Source: Mesopusillimonas faecipullorum (GTDB lineage Bacteria > Pseudomonadota > Gammaproteobacteria > Burkholderiales > Burkholderiaceae_B). Taken from it: a stretch of DNA of 64,000 bases. The translations under genes were made by a program, and so were the position numbers. Shown piece after piece: positions 19,167 to 28,211 of this stretch. Within the stretch, counting starts at the first letter, position 1. Every line of letters starts with the position of its first letter. The DNA lies in the NCBI RefSeq assembly GCF_020539505.1, contig NZ_JACDXW010000005.1:1-64000 (forward strand), given 5' to 3'. The notes below the pieces were generated by a model. It searched no databases and was not told the origin of the DNA. It worked only from the letters and a program-made list of their open reading frames with translations.

Positions 19167-20756
19167 CTAGCGCTTGGCCAGCATATTCGCCAGCATGAAG
19201 CCCGAACCGGCGCCGGTGCCGGCGCCAGGCCAGGTTGATGCTCCGCACAGATAAAGCGCGCTAAGCGGCGTTTGGTAGCGCGAATATCCTGCAACGGGCC
19301 GGAACAGGAAGTTCTGATCCAGGTGATGGCTGCCCGACAAGCTGTCGCCACCGATCAAATTGGGGTTCTCGGCTTCCAGGTCGGCAGGCGAATAAACAGC
19401 CTGCCCCAGTATCTTGCCGCGCAGACCGGGGGCATAGCGTTCGATGATGTCCAGCACGCGCTCTGCGTAAGCATGCTTGGCCGATGCCCAGTCGCGCTCG
19501 GTGATCTGGCCTAACGCATCGCCACGAATTTCACCCGGCACCACCCGCACCTGCACCCACAACACGTGGTGGCCGTCGGGCGCACGACCAGGGTCTATCG
19601 CCGTGGGTTGCCCCACCACCAAAGCCGGCTCTTCGGGCAGTTGGCCATCCAAAGCCTGCGTCATCACCTTGGACATCATGGCCATATCCGGTGCTATGTG
19701 CACATAGGCATATTGCTTAAGTGCCTCACCAGCCTTCCAATCGGGTAAGCCAGAGAGCGCCAAATGCATCATCATGGCGCCCGGACCAGGCCGGAATTTG
19801 CGGACATTTTTTTCGAACACAGGTGGGCATGTGCCGGGCGGCACCAGCTTGCCAAAAACCAATTGTGGGTTCACGTTGGCAATCACGGCCCGCTTGGCTG
19901 CCAGAAAACGACCATCCGCCAGCACCACCCCTTGCGCATGTTTGTTCTGCAGCTTCACTTCGGATACCGGCGTGCCGAGCATAAGCTCGCCCCCCTTGGC
20001 CCGTAGCAGCCCCGTCATGGCATTGATGATGGTGTCAGCGCCCCCTTTGCCTATGACCATGCCGAAGGCTTGATTGGACATGGATTCCAGGTAAGGGAAC
20101 ATGGCGCCGCCTGCGGTATCGGGCGCAAAGTCCAGGTGCAGGCCCCAGGCCGCCATCATCGCCTTGAGCTTATCGTTTTCGAAATGCGCATCTAGAAAAT
20201 CACGGGGCGAAGACAGCACCAGTCGCAGCATGCCGTACACGCCCTGGGTGCCCAACTGCCGCCAGGCGCGCCAAAGCACAGGCGCCAAAGCGCGTGAAGG
20301 CATAGGCGCCCCCAAAACGCCAAACAAGTGCGGTGCGACCCGGGAAAAATCGGCAAGCATTTCGCGCCAGGCCTGGGCGTCAGCCGGAGACAAAGCCGCA
20401 ATACCCGCCACCGTTTGCTCTACATCGGTGCCTACACCCAAGAAAGTATCGTCGCGAAAAACACTGGCGAAGCAGTGTGGCGCAGGCACGAAATCCAAGC
20501 CGTGCGCCGTCAGTTCTTGCTTGTAGTGGTTGAAAAATGCAGAGCCGGCGAACATGGACAAGTTCATGGCGCACAGATCGTGACGGTAACCCGGCAGCGT
20601 CAGCTCGCGGGTCTTGACCGCCCCGCCCGGTGCTTCATTTGCCTCGACCACGGCCACTTTCCAACCTTTGTGGACCAAATGCACCGCTGCAGCCAAGCCA
20701 TTGTGGCCGGCCCCAATCACGACCGCGTCATAAGTCACAGCTCTCTCCTTCTTCAT
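19167..20756 (-). CDS. Phytoene-desaturase-like FAD-dependent oxidoreductase
   Basis: A 529-residue flavoprotein with the N-terminal dinucleotide fold YDAVVIGAGHNGLAAAVHL and VVEANEAPGGAVKT, and a C-terminal FAD segment LYLCGASTWPGAGTGAGSGFMLAN. This is the phytoene dehydrogenase/PYROXD2-like group. No carotenoid genes (crtB, crtE) are nearby, so a carotenoid role is not supported. It is convergent with the esterase gene, with 18 bases between the stops. Confidence 0.85.
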   Translation of the reverse strand: MKKERAVTYDAVVIGAGHNGLAAAVHLVHKGWKVAVVEANEAPGGAVKTRELTLPGYRHDLCAMNLSMFAGSAFFNHYKQELTAHGLDFVPAPHCFASVFRDDTFLGVGTDVEQTVAGIAALSPADAQAWREMLADFSRVAPHLFGVLGAPMPSRALAPVLWRAWRQLGTQGVYGMLRLVLSSPRDFLDAHFENDKLKAMMAAWGLHLDFAPDTAGGAMFPYLESMSNQAFGMVIGKGGADTIINAMTGLLRAKGGELMLGTPVSEVKLQNKHAQGVVLADGRFLAAKRAVIANVNPQLVFGKLVPPGTCPPVFEKNVRKFRPGPGAMMMHLALSGLPDWKAGEALKQYAYVHIAPDMAMMSKVMTQALDGQLPEEPALVVGQPTAIDPGRAPDGHHVLWVQVRVVPGEIRGDALGQITERDWASAKHAYAERVLDIIERYAPGLRGKILGQAVYSPADLEAENPNLIGGDSLSGSHHLDQNFLFRPVAGYSRYQTPLSALYLCGASTWPGAGTGAGSGFMLANMLAKR

Positions 20757-20862
20757 TATTAGCAGACCGTTGGCATTCTACGCTCGCCTACCCTGCTTAA
20801 TACAGGCTTGCCAAGCAAGCGGCCATCGCGGCGCGATATGATTAGGGCTGACGCTCTTAAAA

Positions 20863-21210
20863 ATGCCGAATGCCCCCATGGAAGCCTTGCGCATCTTCTT
20901 ACTGTTTGCCGTAACGGCTGTCGCCGAAATTATCGGCTGCTATCTTCCCTGGCTGGTCTTGCGCCAAGGCAAAAGTCCATGGCTGCTGCTGCCGGCTGCG
21001 GCATCGCTGGCTTTGTTTGCCTGGCTGCTAACCCTACACCCATCGGCGGCGGCACGCACCTATGCTGCTTACGGCGGTATGTATATTGCGGTCGCCTTGC
21101 TGTGGCTTCGTTTTGTAGAAGGTATTGCCTTAACACGCTGGGACGCCGCCGGCGCGCTTATCGCCCTGACTGGCATGGCCATCATCGCTCTTCAACCCGT
21201 CGCTCGTTAA
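20863..21210 (+). CDS. ynfA: YnfA/UPF0060 family small membrane protein
   Basis: A 115-residue protein with four hydrophobic helices, recognised by [40 protein letters not shown] and [17 protein letters not shown]. The family is distantly related to small multidrug resistance transporters, but its physiological substrate is uncertain. The start may instead be the ATG at 20878 (MEALRIFLL), as neither has a clear ribosome site. The next gene begins two bases after its stop. Confidence 0.9.
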   Translation: MPNAPMEALRIFLLFAVTAVAEIIGCYLPWLVLRQGKSPWLLLPAAASLALFAWLLTLHPSAAARTYAAYGGMYIAVALLWLRFVEGIALTRWDAAGALIALTGMAIIALQPVAR

Positions 21211-21212
21211 CC

Positions 21213-21617
21213 ATGACGCTGTTGCCCGGACAACCTTTTCGTACCCCTTGCCCCACAGGCGCCTGCGACTGCCAGTTTGAACTGCTGGACGCGCCCGAGG
21301 CCGACGCACGCGTACGCCTGCTGACCGCCCAGCAAGAAAAAGCCTTGATCGCGCGTATCGAACGCATCCACTCTTACGAAGACTTGATGCGCGTGCTTGA
21401 TCTTATTTACCAGCAACTGGGCGTCAGGCTAGTGGTCAGCGCCGGCGATGGCGAAGTACGCACCGTGCGCGGCCTGCATATCGAAATGCTGCCTCAACCG
21501 GGCTTGTGTAAGAAAACCCGCAGCAGCCTGCCCAAGGCACTGCGTCGCTGCCTAGATGCCAATCAGCACATCGTGCACGAACTGCTGGATCGCCAGAGCT
21601 TGTGGGGACGCCGTTAG
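21213..21617 (+). CDS. Conserved-looking hypothetical protein between ynfA and pgi
   Basis: A 134-residue protein beginning MTLLPGQPFRTPCPTGACDC, with three cysteines at positions 13, 18 and 20. A helical central part (EKALIARIERIHSYEDLMRVLDLIYQQ) and a basic C-terminal region follow. The ATG lies two bases after the ynfA stop, indicating coupling, and pgi starts 62 bases later. The cysteine cluster might bind a metal, but I do not recognise the family. A longer in-frame reading back to 20808 would overlap ynfA and is rejected. Confidence 0.75.
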   Translation: MTLLPGQPFRTPCPTGACDCQFELLDAPEADARVRLLTAQQEKALIARIERIHSYEDLMRVLDLIYQQLGVRLVVSAGDGEVRTVRGLHIEMLPQPGLCKKTRSSLPKALRRCLDANQHIVHELLDRQSLWGRR

Positions 21618-21679
21618 ACTTGCGAGAGCGCTACAATCCGCCAAATTCACTTCTGCCGCGCCAGCTGCCCCAACCACGT

Positions 21680-23242
21680 ATGACGCACTCTGCCAATCCC
21701 CCCCTACAGCAGTTATCCGAATGGCAGCAGTTTGTCCTAGCGGCCAAGGCCGCGAAGGTGGACGCCTCGGAAACGCATATCCTTCCCGCTGCAGGGCTTA
21801 GCGTAGACCTTACGGGGCAGGTGTATTCCGCCGAGCTGCAGGCAGCCGGGCAGGCCTTGCTTGAAGCGCGCGACTTTGACAACAAACGCGCACAGCTGTT
21901 TTCAGGCGCCGCCGTCAACCATACCGAGAATCGCGCAGCCTGGCACACCATGCTGCGTGCGGTAGCACCCTCGCAAGAGGTTGCCCTGGAACGTCAGCGC
22001 GTGAATGATTTCGTGCGCAAAGCCGACTCCGAGCGCCGCTGGCGCGACATCGTTCATATTGGGATAGGCGGCAGCGACTGGGGGGTGCGGCTGGCAGTCG
22101 CAGGTTTTGGTTATGCCCGCAGCTGGCGCCAAGTGCGCTTTGCCGCCAATATAGACGGCCACGCCATCGAGGGCGCGCTTTCGGGCTTGAACCCCCACGA
22201 CACGCTGATCGTGTTGGCCAGTAAGTCTTTTACTACCGCAGAAACCCTGGAAAACGGCCAGCGCGCTCTTGAATGGTTGCGCAGTGCGGGCGTAGAAGAC
22301 CCTTACTCCAATGTGGCTGCCGTCACGGCACGCCCCGATCTGGCCGCCCAATGGGGGGTGCCAGACACTCAAATCTTCAAGCTCTGGGACTGGGTCGGAG
22401 GGCGCTTCTCGTTATGGTCATCCGTTAGCCTGACCACCGCTCTCACGGTGGGCAGCGACATTGTCGCCGGCATGCAAATGGGGGCTTCGGCCATGGACAC
22501 GCATTTTGCGCAGACGCCTTTCGAGCGCAACGTCCCCATACAAATGGCCTTGTCCGGCGTGGTCAACCGCAGCGTCCTGGGCTATGGCTCACTGAACATC
22601 GCCCCCTACGACTTTCGCCTCACCAACCTAGTGCCCTATCTGCAGCAATTGGAAATGGAGTCGTTGGGGAAATCCGTGGACGACAGCGGTAGGCCGGTGC
22701 AAGTGCCCACCGGCCCGGCGGTGTGGGGCATGCCCGGCACCGATGCCCAGCACACTTTCTTTCAATGGTTGCATCAAGGTAGCGACGGCGCGCCCGTCGA
22801 CTTCATCATCTGCCAGACCGCCCACCACCGTTGGCCGGATCACCATTTGATGCTGATAGCCAACTGCCTGGCACAGCGTGAAGCCCTGATGCAGGGTAAA
22901 GACTACGAGACCGCCCTGAACGAATGCCTGCAAGCAGGCCTATCTTTGGAGCAGGCCCAAGAACAGGCCCATCATCGTGTGCATCCGGGCGGGCGGCCTT
23001 CCACCCTTATTGTCCTGCCGCGCCTTTCCCCTTATGCCTTGGGAGCCCTGCTTGCGCTTTACGAACATAAAGTCTTTGTTCAGGGCGTAGTGTGGGGCAT
23101 CAACCCCTTTGATCAGTGGGGTGTGGAATACGGCAAAGTCCTTGCTCACGGCATCGCTGCGGCACTACGCGGAGAAAGCACTGCCAGCGACACCCATGAC
23201 GCCTCGACGACGTATTGGGTACAACATCTAAGGCAGCCTTAA
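21680..23242 (+). CDS. pgi: Glucose-6-phosphate isomerase
   Basis: Interconverts glucose-6-phosphate and fructose-6-phosphate. The 520-residue protein has the sugar-phosphate motif HIGIGGSDWGVRL near residue 135, VLASKSFTTAETLENG, the glutamate motif in QQLEMESLGKS and the C-terminal GINPFDQWGVEYGK. The ATG at 21680 gives a normal N-terminus; a further 26 in-frame codons upstream overlap the preceding gene's stop. Confidence 0.96.
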   Translation: MTHSANPPLQQLSEWQQFVLAAKAAKVDASETHILPAAGLSVDLTGQVYSAELQAAGQALLEARDFDNKRAQLFSGAAVNHTENRAAWHTMLRAVAPSQEVALERQRVNDFVRKADSERRWRDIVHIGIGGSDWGVRLAVAGFGYARSWRQVRFAANIDGHAIEGALSGLNPHDTLIVLASKSFTTAETLENGQRALEWLRSAGVEDPYSNVAAVTARPDLAAQWGVPDTQIFKLWDWVGGRFSLWSSVSLTTALTVGSDIVAGMQMGASAMDTHFAQTPFERNVPIQMALSGVVNRSVLGYGSLNIAPYDFRLTNLVPYLQQLEMESLGKSVDDSGRPVQVPTGPAVWGMPGTDAQHTFFQWLHQGSDGAPVDFIICQTAHHRWPDHHLMLIANCLAQREALMQGKDYETALNECLQAGLSLEQAQEQAHHRVHPGGRPSTLIVLPRLSPYALGALLALYEHKVFVQGVVWGINPFDQWGVEYGKVLAHGIAAALRGESTASDTHDASTTYWVQHLRQP

Positions 23243-23364
23243 TATTGCTAAGGTTTACCCCCATCCCCCACATATGCTTGAAGTGTAAAATAGTGCGCAA
23301 TGCATAAACTTGCATATGTCGCTACAACCCATGCACTTTGCTGCAAACCAGGAGTCCCCCCCTC

Positions 23365-24339
23365 ATGAAGTTCAACCTTACCAAACTGGGCCTCGGCTTG
23401 GCTCTGGGCTTGGCTGCTCTCACCGCACAGGCTCAAGAAGTCACGCTGAAAGCCGCTAGCGCTTTCTCCAAAGACTCTTTCTTTGATCGCAAATTCGAGC
23501 GCTTCGTCAAAGACGTTAACGAAAACGGCAAAGGCATCGTACAAATCAACTTTGTGGGCGGCCCGGAATCCATGCCCCCGTTCGAGGTCGGTAACGCCGT
23601 GCGCGCCGGCGTCATCGACATGGCCAACACCACGGGCGTTTTCTTCGCCAATATGGTTCCCGAAGCCCTGGCACTGAGCTTCACGCCCCTGAGCATGAAA
23701 GAACTCCGCGACAACGGCGGCTTCGAGCTCATGGACAAGATTCTGCGCGAGAAAGGCAATATGGTCTGGCTGGGCCGCACGACCGAAGGCCTCAAATACC
23801 ATATCTGGACGACCAAGAAGCCAACGGACGGCTCCTTCTCGGGTATGAAGCTGCGCAGCGTGCCAATTTACCGCGCCTTCTTCCAATCCTTGGGCGCCAA
23901 CCCCCTGCAAGTGCCTCCCGGCGAAGTCTATACGGCGCTGGAACGCGGCGTGGTTGACGGCTATGGCTGGCCCAGCGTGGGGATTTTTGATTTGGGCTGG
24001 CAAGAAAAAACCAAATACCTCATTGACCCCGGCTTTTACAACGTAGAAGTCAGCCTGTTTGTTAACCAAAACACTTGGAACAAACTTAACGACGAGCAGC
24101 GCAATTTCTTGCAAGAGCGCGTGCGCCTGCTGGAGGATGCTGCCATGGCTGAAGATGCGGCGCTGGCCGAAAAAGAGCTCAAGCAAGTCATTGACGGCGG
24201 TATCGAGCTTATCGAGCTGACCCCAGAGCAAGCTGCCGATTTCACCGCTAAAGCGACCGAAAGCGCTTGGCAGGCTATTGACCAGGGCAGCCCCAAGTAT
24301 GGTGCTGAACTGCGCAAGCTGTTGGGCGGCCAAAACTAA
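23365..24339 (+). CDS. TRAP transporter substrate-binding protein (DctP family)
   Basis: A 324-residue periplasmic binding protein for a carboxylate-like ligand. It begins with a signal peptide (MKFNLTKLGLGLALGLAALT, cleavage near AQAQE). Family features are NTTGVFFANMVPEALALSF and the conserved Arg-containing block GMKLRSVPIYRAFFQSLGANPLQVPPGEVYTALERGVVDG. An AGGAG lies 10 bases before the ATG. No TRAP membrane subunits flank it, and a strong terminator follows, so it is a single-gene unit. The dctQM pair at 43.6 kb lacks a binding protein and could be its partner. Confidence 0.92.
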   Translation: MKFNLTKLGLGLALGLAALTAQAQEVTLKAASAFSKDSFFDRKFERFVKDVNENGKGIVQINFVGGPESMPPFEVGNAVRAGVIDMANTTGVFFANMVPEALALSFTPLSMKELRDNGGFELMDKILREKGNMVWLGRTTEGLKYHIWTTKKPTDGSFSGMKLRSVPIYRAFFQSLGANPLQVPPGEVYTALERGVVDGYGWPSVGIFDLGWQEKTKYLIDPGFYNVEVSLFVNQNTWNKLNDEQRNFLQERVRLLEDAAMAEDAALAEKELKQVIDGGIELIELTPEQAADFTAKATESAWQAIDQGSPKYGAELRKLLGGQN

Positions 24340-24368
24340 GCTGTTGCCCGTTTTGCTGCTGTAGCGCC

Positions 24369-24404
24369 AAACCCCGCCGTGTGTGTGCACTGCGGGGTTT
24401 TTTT
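24369..24404 (+). terminator. Terminator of the TRAP binding-protein gene
   Basis: AACCCCGC and GCGGGGTT form an eight-base-pair stem around a short GT-rich loop, followed by seven consecutive T. It lies 30 bases after the stop. Confidence 0.88.
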
Positions 24405-24525
24405 ACTCTTATTGCCGATCGCACTTACGCCGAGCAATATGAAACTTTGTTCGGCAACTTAGCTCTTATTTAAAGAGCACGCATCACGCCGATGCACTTT
24501 GCCTCATTTTGCGACAGGAGCCGCC

Positions 24526-25512
24526 ATGCTCGTCCGTACCCGCCGTTCAGGTTTCGTCCATCCGCATAGCAGCGACATCACCTCTGAAACGCATTATCGA
24601 CAGCGCCGGGAAATCCTGAAATGGGCAGCCGCCAGCGGCCTGGTGTCACTTGCCGGCCCCTTTGGCGCAGCCATGGCCCTAGGCGACACTAAAGCCGCCA
24701 CTGGCCTGGCCTTTTCCCCTTCCAAGGTATCCGGCGCCCGCAGTAGCGAAGCCCTCACCCCCGAAGAAGACGCCACCCACTACAACAATTTCTACGAATT
24801 CGGTCTGGATAAGGCCGACCCGGCCCGCCATGCGCACAGCCTGCCCACACACCCGTGGACCATCAGGGTAGAGGGCTTGGTCAATAAGCCCGCCACCTTC
24901 GACATCGAGCAACTACTCAAGCTCAGCCCGCTTGAAGAGCGCATTTATCGCCTGCGCTGCGTCGAGGGCTGGTCCATGGTGATCCCCTGGCTGGGCTATT
25001 CGCTCTCTAAGCTGCTGGCGCAAGTCGAGCCTTTAGGTAGCGCCAAATACGTGGAGTTCGTCACGCTGGCTGACGCCAAAGTCATGCCAGGCCTGCGTAG
25101 CGGCGTGTTGGACTGGCCTTATACCGAGGGGCTGCGCCTGGACGAAGCCATGCATCCGCTGACCCTGTTGACACTGGGTATGTACGGACACGAACTGCCC
25201 AAACAGAACGGCGCCCCGGTGCGCATCGTCGTACCCTGGAAATACGGTTTCAAGAGTGCTAAAAGCCTGGTCACCATCCGCTTGGTCGAGAACATGCCGG
25301 GCACTGCCTGGAATAAGGCGGCCCGCAACGAATACGGCTTTTATTCCAACGTGAACCCCGACGTGCCGCATCCTCGCTGGAGCCAGGCCACCGAACGCCG
25401 CATCGGCGAAGGCGGTTTGTTTGCCAAACGCCGCAAGACACTGCTGTTCAATGGCTACGAAGAACAAGTCGGTCAGCTATACGCAGGCATGGACCTGCGC
25501 AAGGATTACTGA
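24526..25512 (+). CDS. msrP: Protein-methionine-sulfoxide reductase catalytic subunit MsrP
   Basis: Periplasmic molybdopterin enzyme that reduces oxidised methionines in envelope proteins. The 328-residue precursor has a twin-arginine signal ([20 protein letters not shown]). The Mo-ligand cysteine lies in [15 protein letters not shown], followed by [21 protein letters not shown]. The ATG at 24526 is preferred over an upstream in-frame TTG because AGGAG lies just before it. msrQ follows with no gap. Confidence 0.95.
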   Translation: MLVRTRRSGFVHPHSSDITSETHYRQRREILKWAAASGLVSLAGPFGAAMALGDTKAATGLAFSPSKVSGARSSEALTPEEDATHYNNFYEFGLDKADPARHAHSLPTHPWTIRVEGLVNKPATFDIEQLLKLSPLEERIYRLRCVEGWSMVIPWLGYSLSKLLAQVEPLGSAKYVEFVTLADAKVMPGLRSGVLDWPYTEGLRLDEAMHPLTLLTLGMYGHELPKQNGAPVRIVVPWKYGFKSAKSLVTIRLVENMPGTAWNKAARNEYGFYSNVNPDVPHPRWSQATERRIGEGGLFAKRRKTLLFNGYEEQVGQLYAGMDLRKDY

Positions 25513-26115
25513 TTGACCGTGTCCCCCTTGACTGGCCGTAGGCTGCAACGCCTGGCCTGGCATCTACTGTGCTGCGCGCCTGCCTTGTGGCTGTTCTATT
25601 TAGCCGTCATTGACGGCCTGGGGCCGAATCCAGCCGAGGCGCTGCTACGCTCGCTGGGTGATTGGTCCATCCGCTTTCTGTGTCTGGCATTGGCCGTCAC
25701 GCCGCTGCGCACCTGGCTGGGCTGGCGTTGGCTGGCCGGTTATCGGCGCATGCTGGGTTTATATGTTTTTTTCTACGCCAGCTTGCACTGGCTGGCCTAT
25801 GTGGTGTTTGACATGGGGGCCGACTGGTCAGCCATCATCCAAGACATTCCCGCCCGTCCTTTTATCCTGGTCGGCACGCTAGCTTGGCTGATCCTGCTGG
25901 TACTGGCAGTCAGCTCGATTCCTGCCCTTATCCGCCGCCTGGGCGGCAAGCGCTGGCAAACGCTGCACAAGGCCGTCTATGCCGGGGCGGTGTTGGTCAT
26001 GCTGCATTTCTGGTGGATGCGCGCCGGCAAAAACAACTTTACCGATGTCTGGGTCTACGGCCTGCTGCTGGCGGGTCTTCTACTTGCCCGGCTGGTCTAT
26101 TGGTTCAGGCGCTGA
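25513..26115 (+). CDS. msrQ: Haem-binding membrane subunit MsrQ
   Basis: MsrQ passes electrons from the quinone pool or a flavin reductase to MsrP. The 200-residue protein has about six membrane helices with conserved histidines in ASLHWLAY, RWQTLHKAVY and VMLHFWW that can ligate haem b. The start appears to be a TTG directly after the msrP stop, with AAGGA about eight bases upstream inside msrP; a GTG six bases later is the alternative. Confidence 0.93.
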   Translation: MTVSPLTGRRLQRLAWHLLCCAPALWLFYLAVIDGLGPNPAEALLRSLGDWSIRFLCLALAVTPLRTWLGWRWLAGYRRMLGLYVFFYASLHWLAYVVFDMGADWSAIIQDIPARPFILVGTLAWLILLVLAVSSIPALIRRLGGKRWQTLHKAVYAGAVLVMLHFWWMRAGKNNFTDVWVYGLLLAGLLLARLVYWFRR

Positions 26116-26120
26116 CACAC

Positions 26121-26165
26121 CATATTATTCATTTTAGTTATAAGTGAATAGTTAAATATTACTTC
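26121..26165 (+). promoter_or_regulatory. AT-rich inverted repeat upstream of sbp (possible CysB site)
   Basis: In a GC-rich neighbourhood this stretch is strongly AT-rich and contains TATTCA (26126-26131) and TGAATA (26145-26150) as an inverted repeat with a 13-base spacer. AT-rich repeats of this sort are typical targets of CysB, which activates sulfate uptake genes. No clean promoter boxes were identified, so this is a suggestion. Confidence 0.35.
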
Positions 26166-26255
26166 GCATGCTTATGACGCTTAGAGATAATGACGTATCC
26201 GCAACACTGCGATTCTCATGTCTCTGGGCTGACAGCCCGCTATGCAGGAACCATC

Positions 26256-27257
26256 ATGCTGAAGAAACTTCTCGCCTCTGCCGCAGTTCTGGCAACTCTT
26301 TTCGGTGCTCAGGCCCAAGCCCAAAGCTCGCTGCTCAATGCTTCGTACGATATTGCCCGTGAAACCTTCACGGCCATCAACCCCGTGTTCGTCGAGCACT
26401 GGAAAAAAACCACGGGCAAGGACATCAAGATAGATCAGTCCTTTGCCGGCAGCTCGCGTCAGGCGCAAGACATCATCCAAGGCAAAAAAGCCGATACCGT
26501 CACCTTCAACCAAGTCAGCGACATTGAGTTCCTGGCCGACCGTGGTGCGGTGAGCAAAGATTGGGCAAGCCAGTTCCCTAACAACAGCTCGCCTTACTAC
26601 AGCACCATGGGCTTCCTGGTGCGCAAGGGCAACCCCAAGAACATCCAGAACTGGGACGACCTGATACGCGATGACGTGAAGCTGGTGTTCCCCAACCCCA
26701 AGACCTCCGGCAACGCGCGCTACACCTACCTGGCCGCCTGGTTGTACGCCAACGAAAAATTCAATGGCGACGAAGAAAAAATCAAGAAATTCGTAGGCAA
26801 ACTGCTCTCTAACGTAGAAAGCTTCCCCACGGGTGGTCGCGGCGCTACGGTAGCTTTCGCACAAAACAATCAGGGCGACGCGCTGCTGACTTTCGAAACT
26901 GAAGTCATCAATATCGCCAACACCGGCGACTTCAAAGATCTGGGTCTGGAAGTCGTTGTGCCCCCCGTCAGCATACTGGCCGAGTTCCCCGTGGCTGTCG
27001 TCGATAAAGTCGTCGACCAGAAAGGTACCCGTGAAGAAGCCACGGCCTACCTGAACTATCTGTACTCCAAGGAAATCCAAGAGCTGCTGGCAAACTTCAA
27101 CTATCGCGTCCATCACCCCGAAGTGATCGAAGCCAACAAGGGCAAACTCAAGGATGTGCGTCTGATCAACCCCAACGAAGTCCTGGGTAGCTGGAAAGAC
27201 ATCCAAGAGAAACACTTCGCCTCCAACGGCGTTCTGGATCAACTGCTGGCCCGCTAA
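26256..27257 (+). CDS. sbp: Sulfate ABC transporter, periplasmic sulfate-binding protein
   Basis: A 333-residue precursor with signal peptide MLKKLLASAAVLATLFGAQA and mature start near QSSLLNASYDI. Sulfate-binding family blocks are DQSFAGSSRQAQDIIQGKKADTVTFN, split around the ligand pocket, and YLAAWLYANEKF. The ATG at 26256 is preferred as it gives a proper signal peptide and follows CAGGAA. It is followed by cysT and cysW. Thiosulfate binding (CysP) cannot be excluded. Confidence 0.93.
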   Translation: MLKKLLASAAVLATLFGAQAQAQSSLLNASYDIARETFTAINPVFVEHWKKTTGKDIKIDQSFAGSSRQAQDIIQGKKADTVTFNQVSDIEFLADRGAVSKDWASQFPNNSSPYYSTMGFLVRKGNPKNIQNWDDLIRDDVKLVFPNPKTSGNARYTYLAAWLYANEKFNGDEEKIKKFVGKLLSNVESFPTGGRGATVAFAQNNQGDALLTFETEVINIANTGDFKDLGLEVVVPPVSILAEFPVAVVDKVVDQKGTREEATAYLNYLYSKEIQELLANFNYRVHHPEVIEANKGKLKDVRLINPNEVLGSWKDIQEKHFASNGVLDQLLAR

Positions 27258-27275
27258 GCTCCGGCATATTTCAAG

Positions 27276-27300
27276 AGCCCGCCTGTAATCAAGGCGGGCT
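27276..27300 (+). other. Intercistronic hairpin between sbp and cysT
   Basis: AGCCCGCC (27276-27283) pairs with GGCGGGCT (27293-27300) around a nine-base loop, without a continuous U tract. Such structures after binding-protein genes commonly protect the upstream message or partly terminate, giving more binding protein than permease. Confidence 0.65.
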
Positions 27301-27329
27301 TCATACGCTTCTTTACCCTGCGTTTTACC

Positions 27330-28211
27330 GTGGCTACCAAAACTCTGCGTTTCTTCAACGAGACACCCGTCATTCCAGGCTTCAGCCTGAGTTTCGGGTT
27401 CAGCACCTTCTATCTGTCGCTGATCATACTGTTGCCTATTTCAGCCTTGTGGCTGTATGTCAGCGACATGAGCTGGGCGCAATATTGGCAGGCCATCTCC
27501 GATAGACGCGTGGTGCAAAGTTACTGGGTGACGGCCAGCGGTGCTTTTTACTCTACGGTCGCCGCCACTTTCGTGGGCTTTGTGTTGGCCTGGGTCATTA
27601 CGCGTTACGAATTCCCGGGGCGTCGTCTCATTGACGCCTTGGTCGACCTGCCCTTCGCCCTGCCCACCTCGGTGGCAGGTCTTACGCTGGCCACGCTGTT
27701 CGTGCCGGGGGGCTGGTTGGGGCAATGGTTCGCCGGCGATGGCTTCATAGGCCAATGGTTCGGCCCGGAAGGCCTGAAGATTTCCTACGCCTACCCTGGC
27801 ATCGTGCTGGCCATGACCTTCACCAGCCTGCCTTTTGTGGTTCGTATTGTGCAGCCCGTCATGGAAGACCTGGGCGCCGAATACGAAGAGGCGGCGCAAA
27901 CCCTGGGCGCCAACAAATGGCAGATTTTCTGGCGCGTCATTCTGCCCTCACTGATACCCGCTACGGTAACCGGGGCCTCGCAAGCCTTTATTCGTAGCCT
28001 GGGCGAGTTCGGTGCGGTTATCATGATCGCCGGCAACATCCCCTTTAAAACCGAAGTCACCTCACTGATGATCTTTGTGCGCCTGCAGGAGTTCAACTAT
28101 CCCGCCGCCGCCGCCATCGCCTCAGTGATACTCTTGGCATCTCTTGTCCTGTTATTCCTGCTGCAACTTGCCCAAAGCCACCTGTTGGGTTGGCAACGCA
28201 ATAAGAAATGA
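27330..28211 (+). CDS. cysT: Sulfate ABC transporter permease CysT (CysU)
   Basis: A 293-residue inner-membrane subunit with six predicted helices and the ATPase-coupling EAA loop in EEAAQTLGANKWQIFWRVILPSLIP. It starts at a GTG with no clear ribosome binding site; no better in-frame start exists. It overlaps cysW by ATGA. With Sbp and CysW it forms the sulfate/thiosulfate importer, but the ATPase gene cysA is not here. Confidence 0.93.
   Translation: MATKTLRFFNETPVIPGFSLSFGFSTFYLSLIILLPISALWLYVSDMSWAQYWQAISDRRVVQSYWVTASGAFYSTVAATFVGFVLAWVITRYEFPGRRLIDALVDLPFALPTSVAGLTLATLFVPGGWLGQWFAGDGFIGQWFGPEGLKISYAYPGIVLAMTFTSLPFVVRIVQPVMEDLGAEYEEAAQTLGANKWQIFWRVILPSLIPATVTGASQAFIRSLGEFGAVIMIAGNIPFKTEVTSLMIFVRLQEFNYPAAAAIASVILLASLVLLFLLQLAQSHLLGWQRNKK

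Noticed and set aside
23248-24390. 380-codon open frame on the minus strand
   Set aside because: Antisense to the DctP-type gene, which has signal peptide, ribosome site and terminator.
26181-27242. 353-codon open frame on the minus strand
   Set aside because: Antisense to sbp; no protein family seen.
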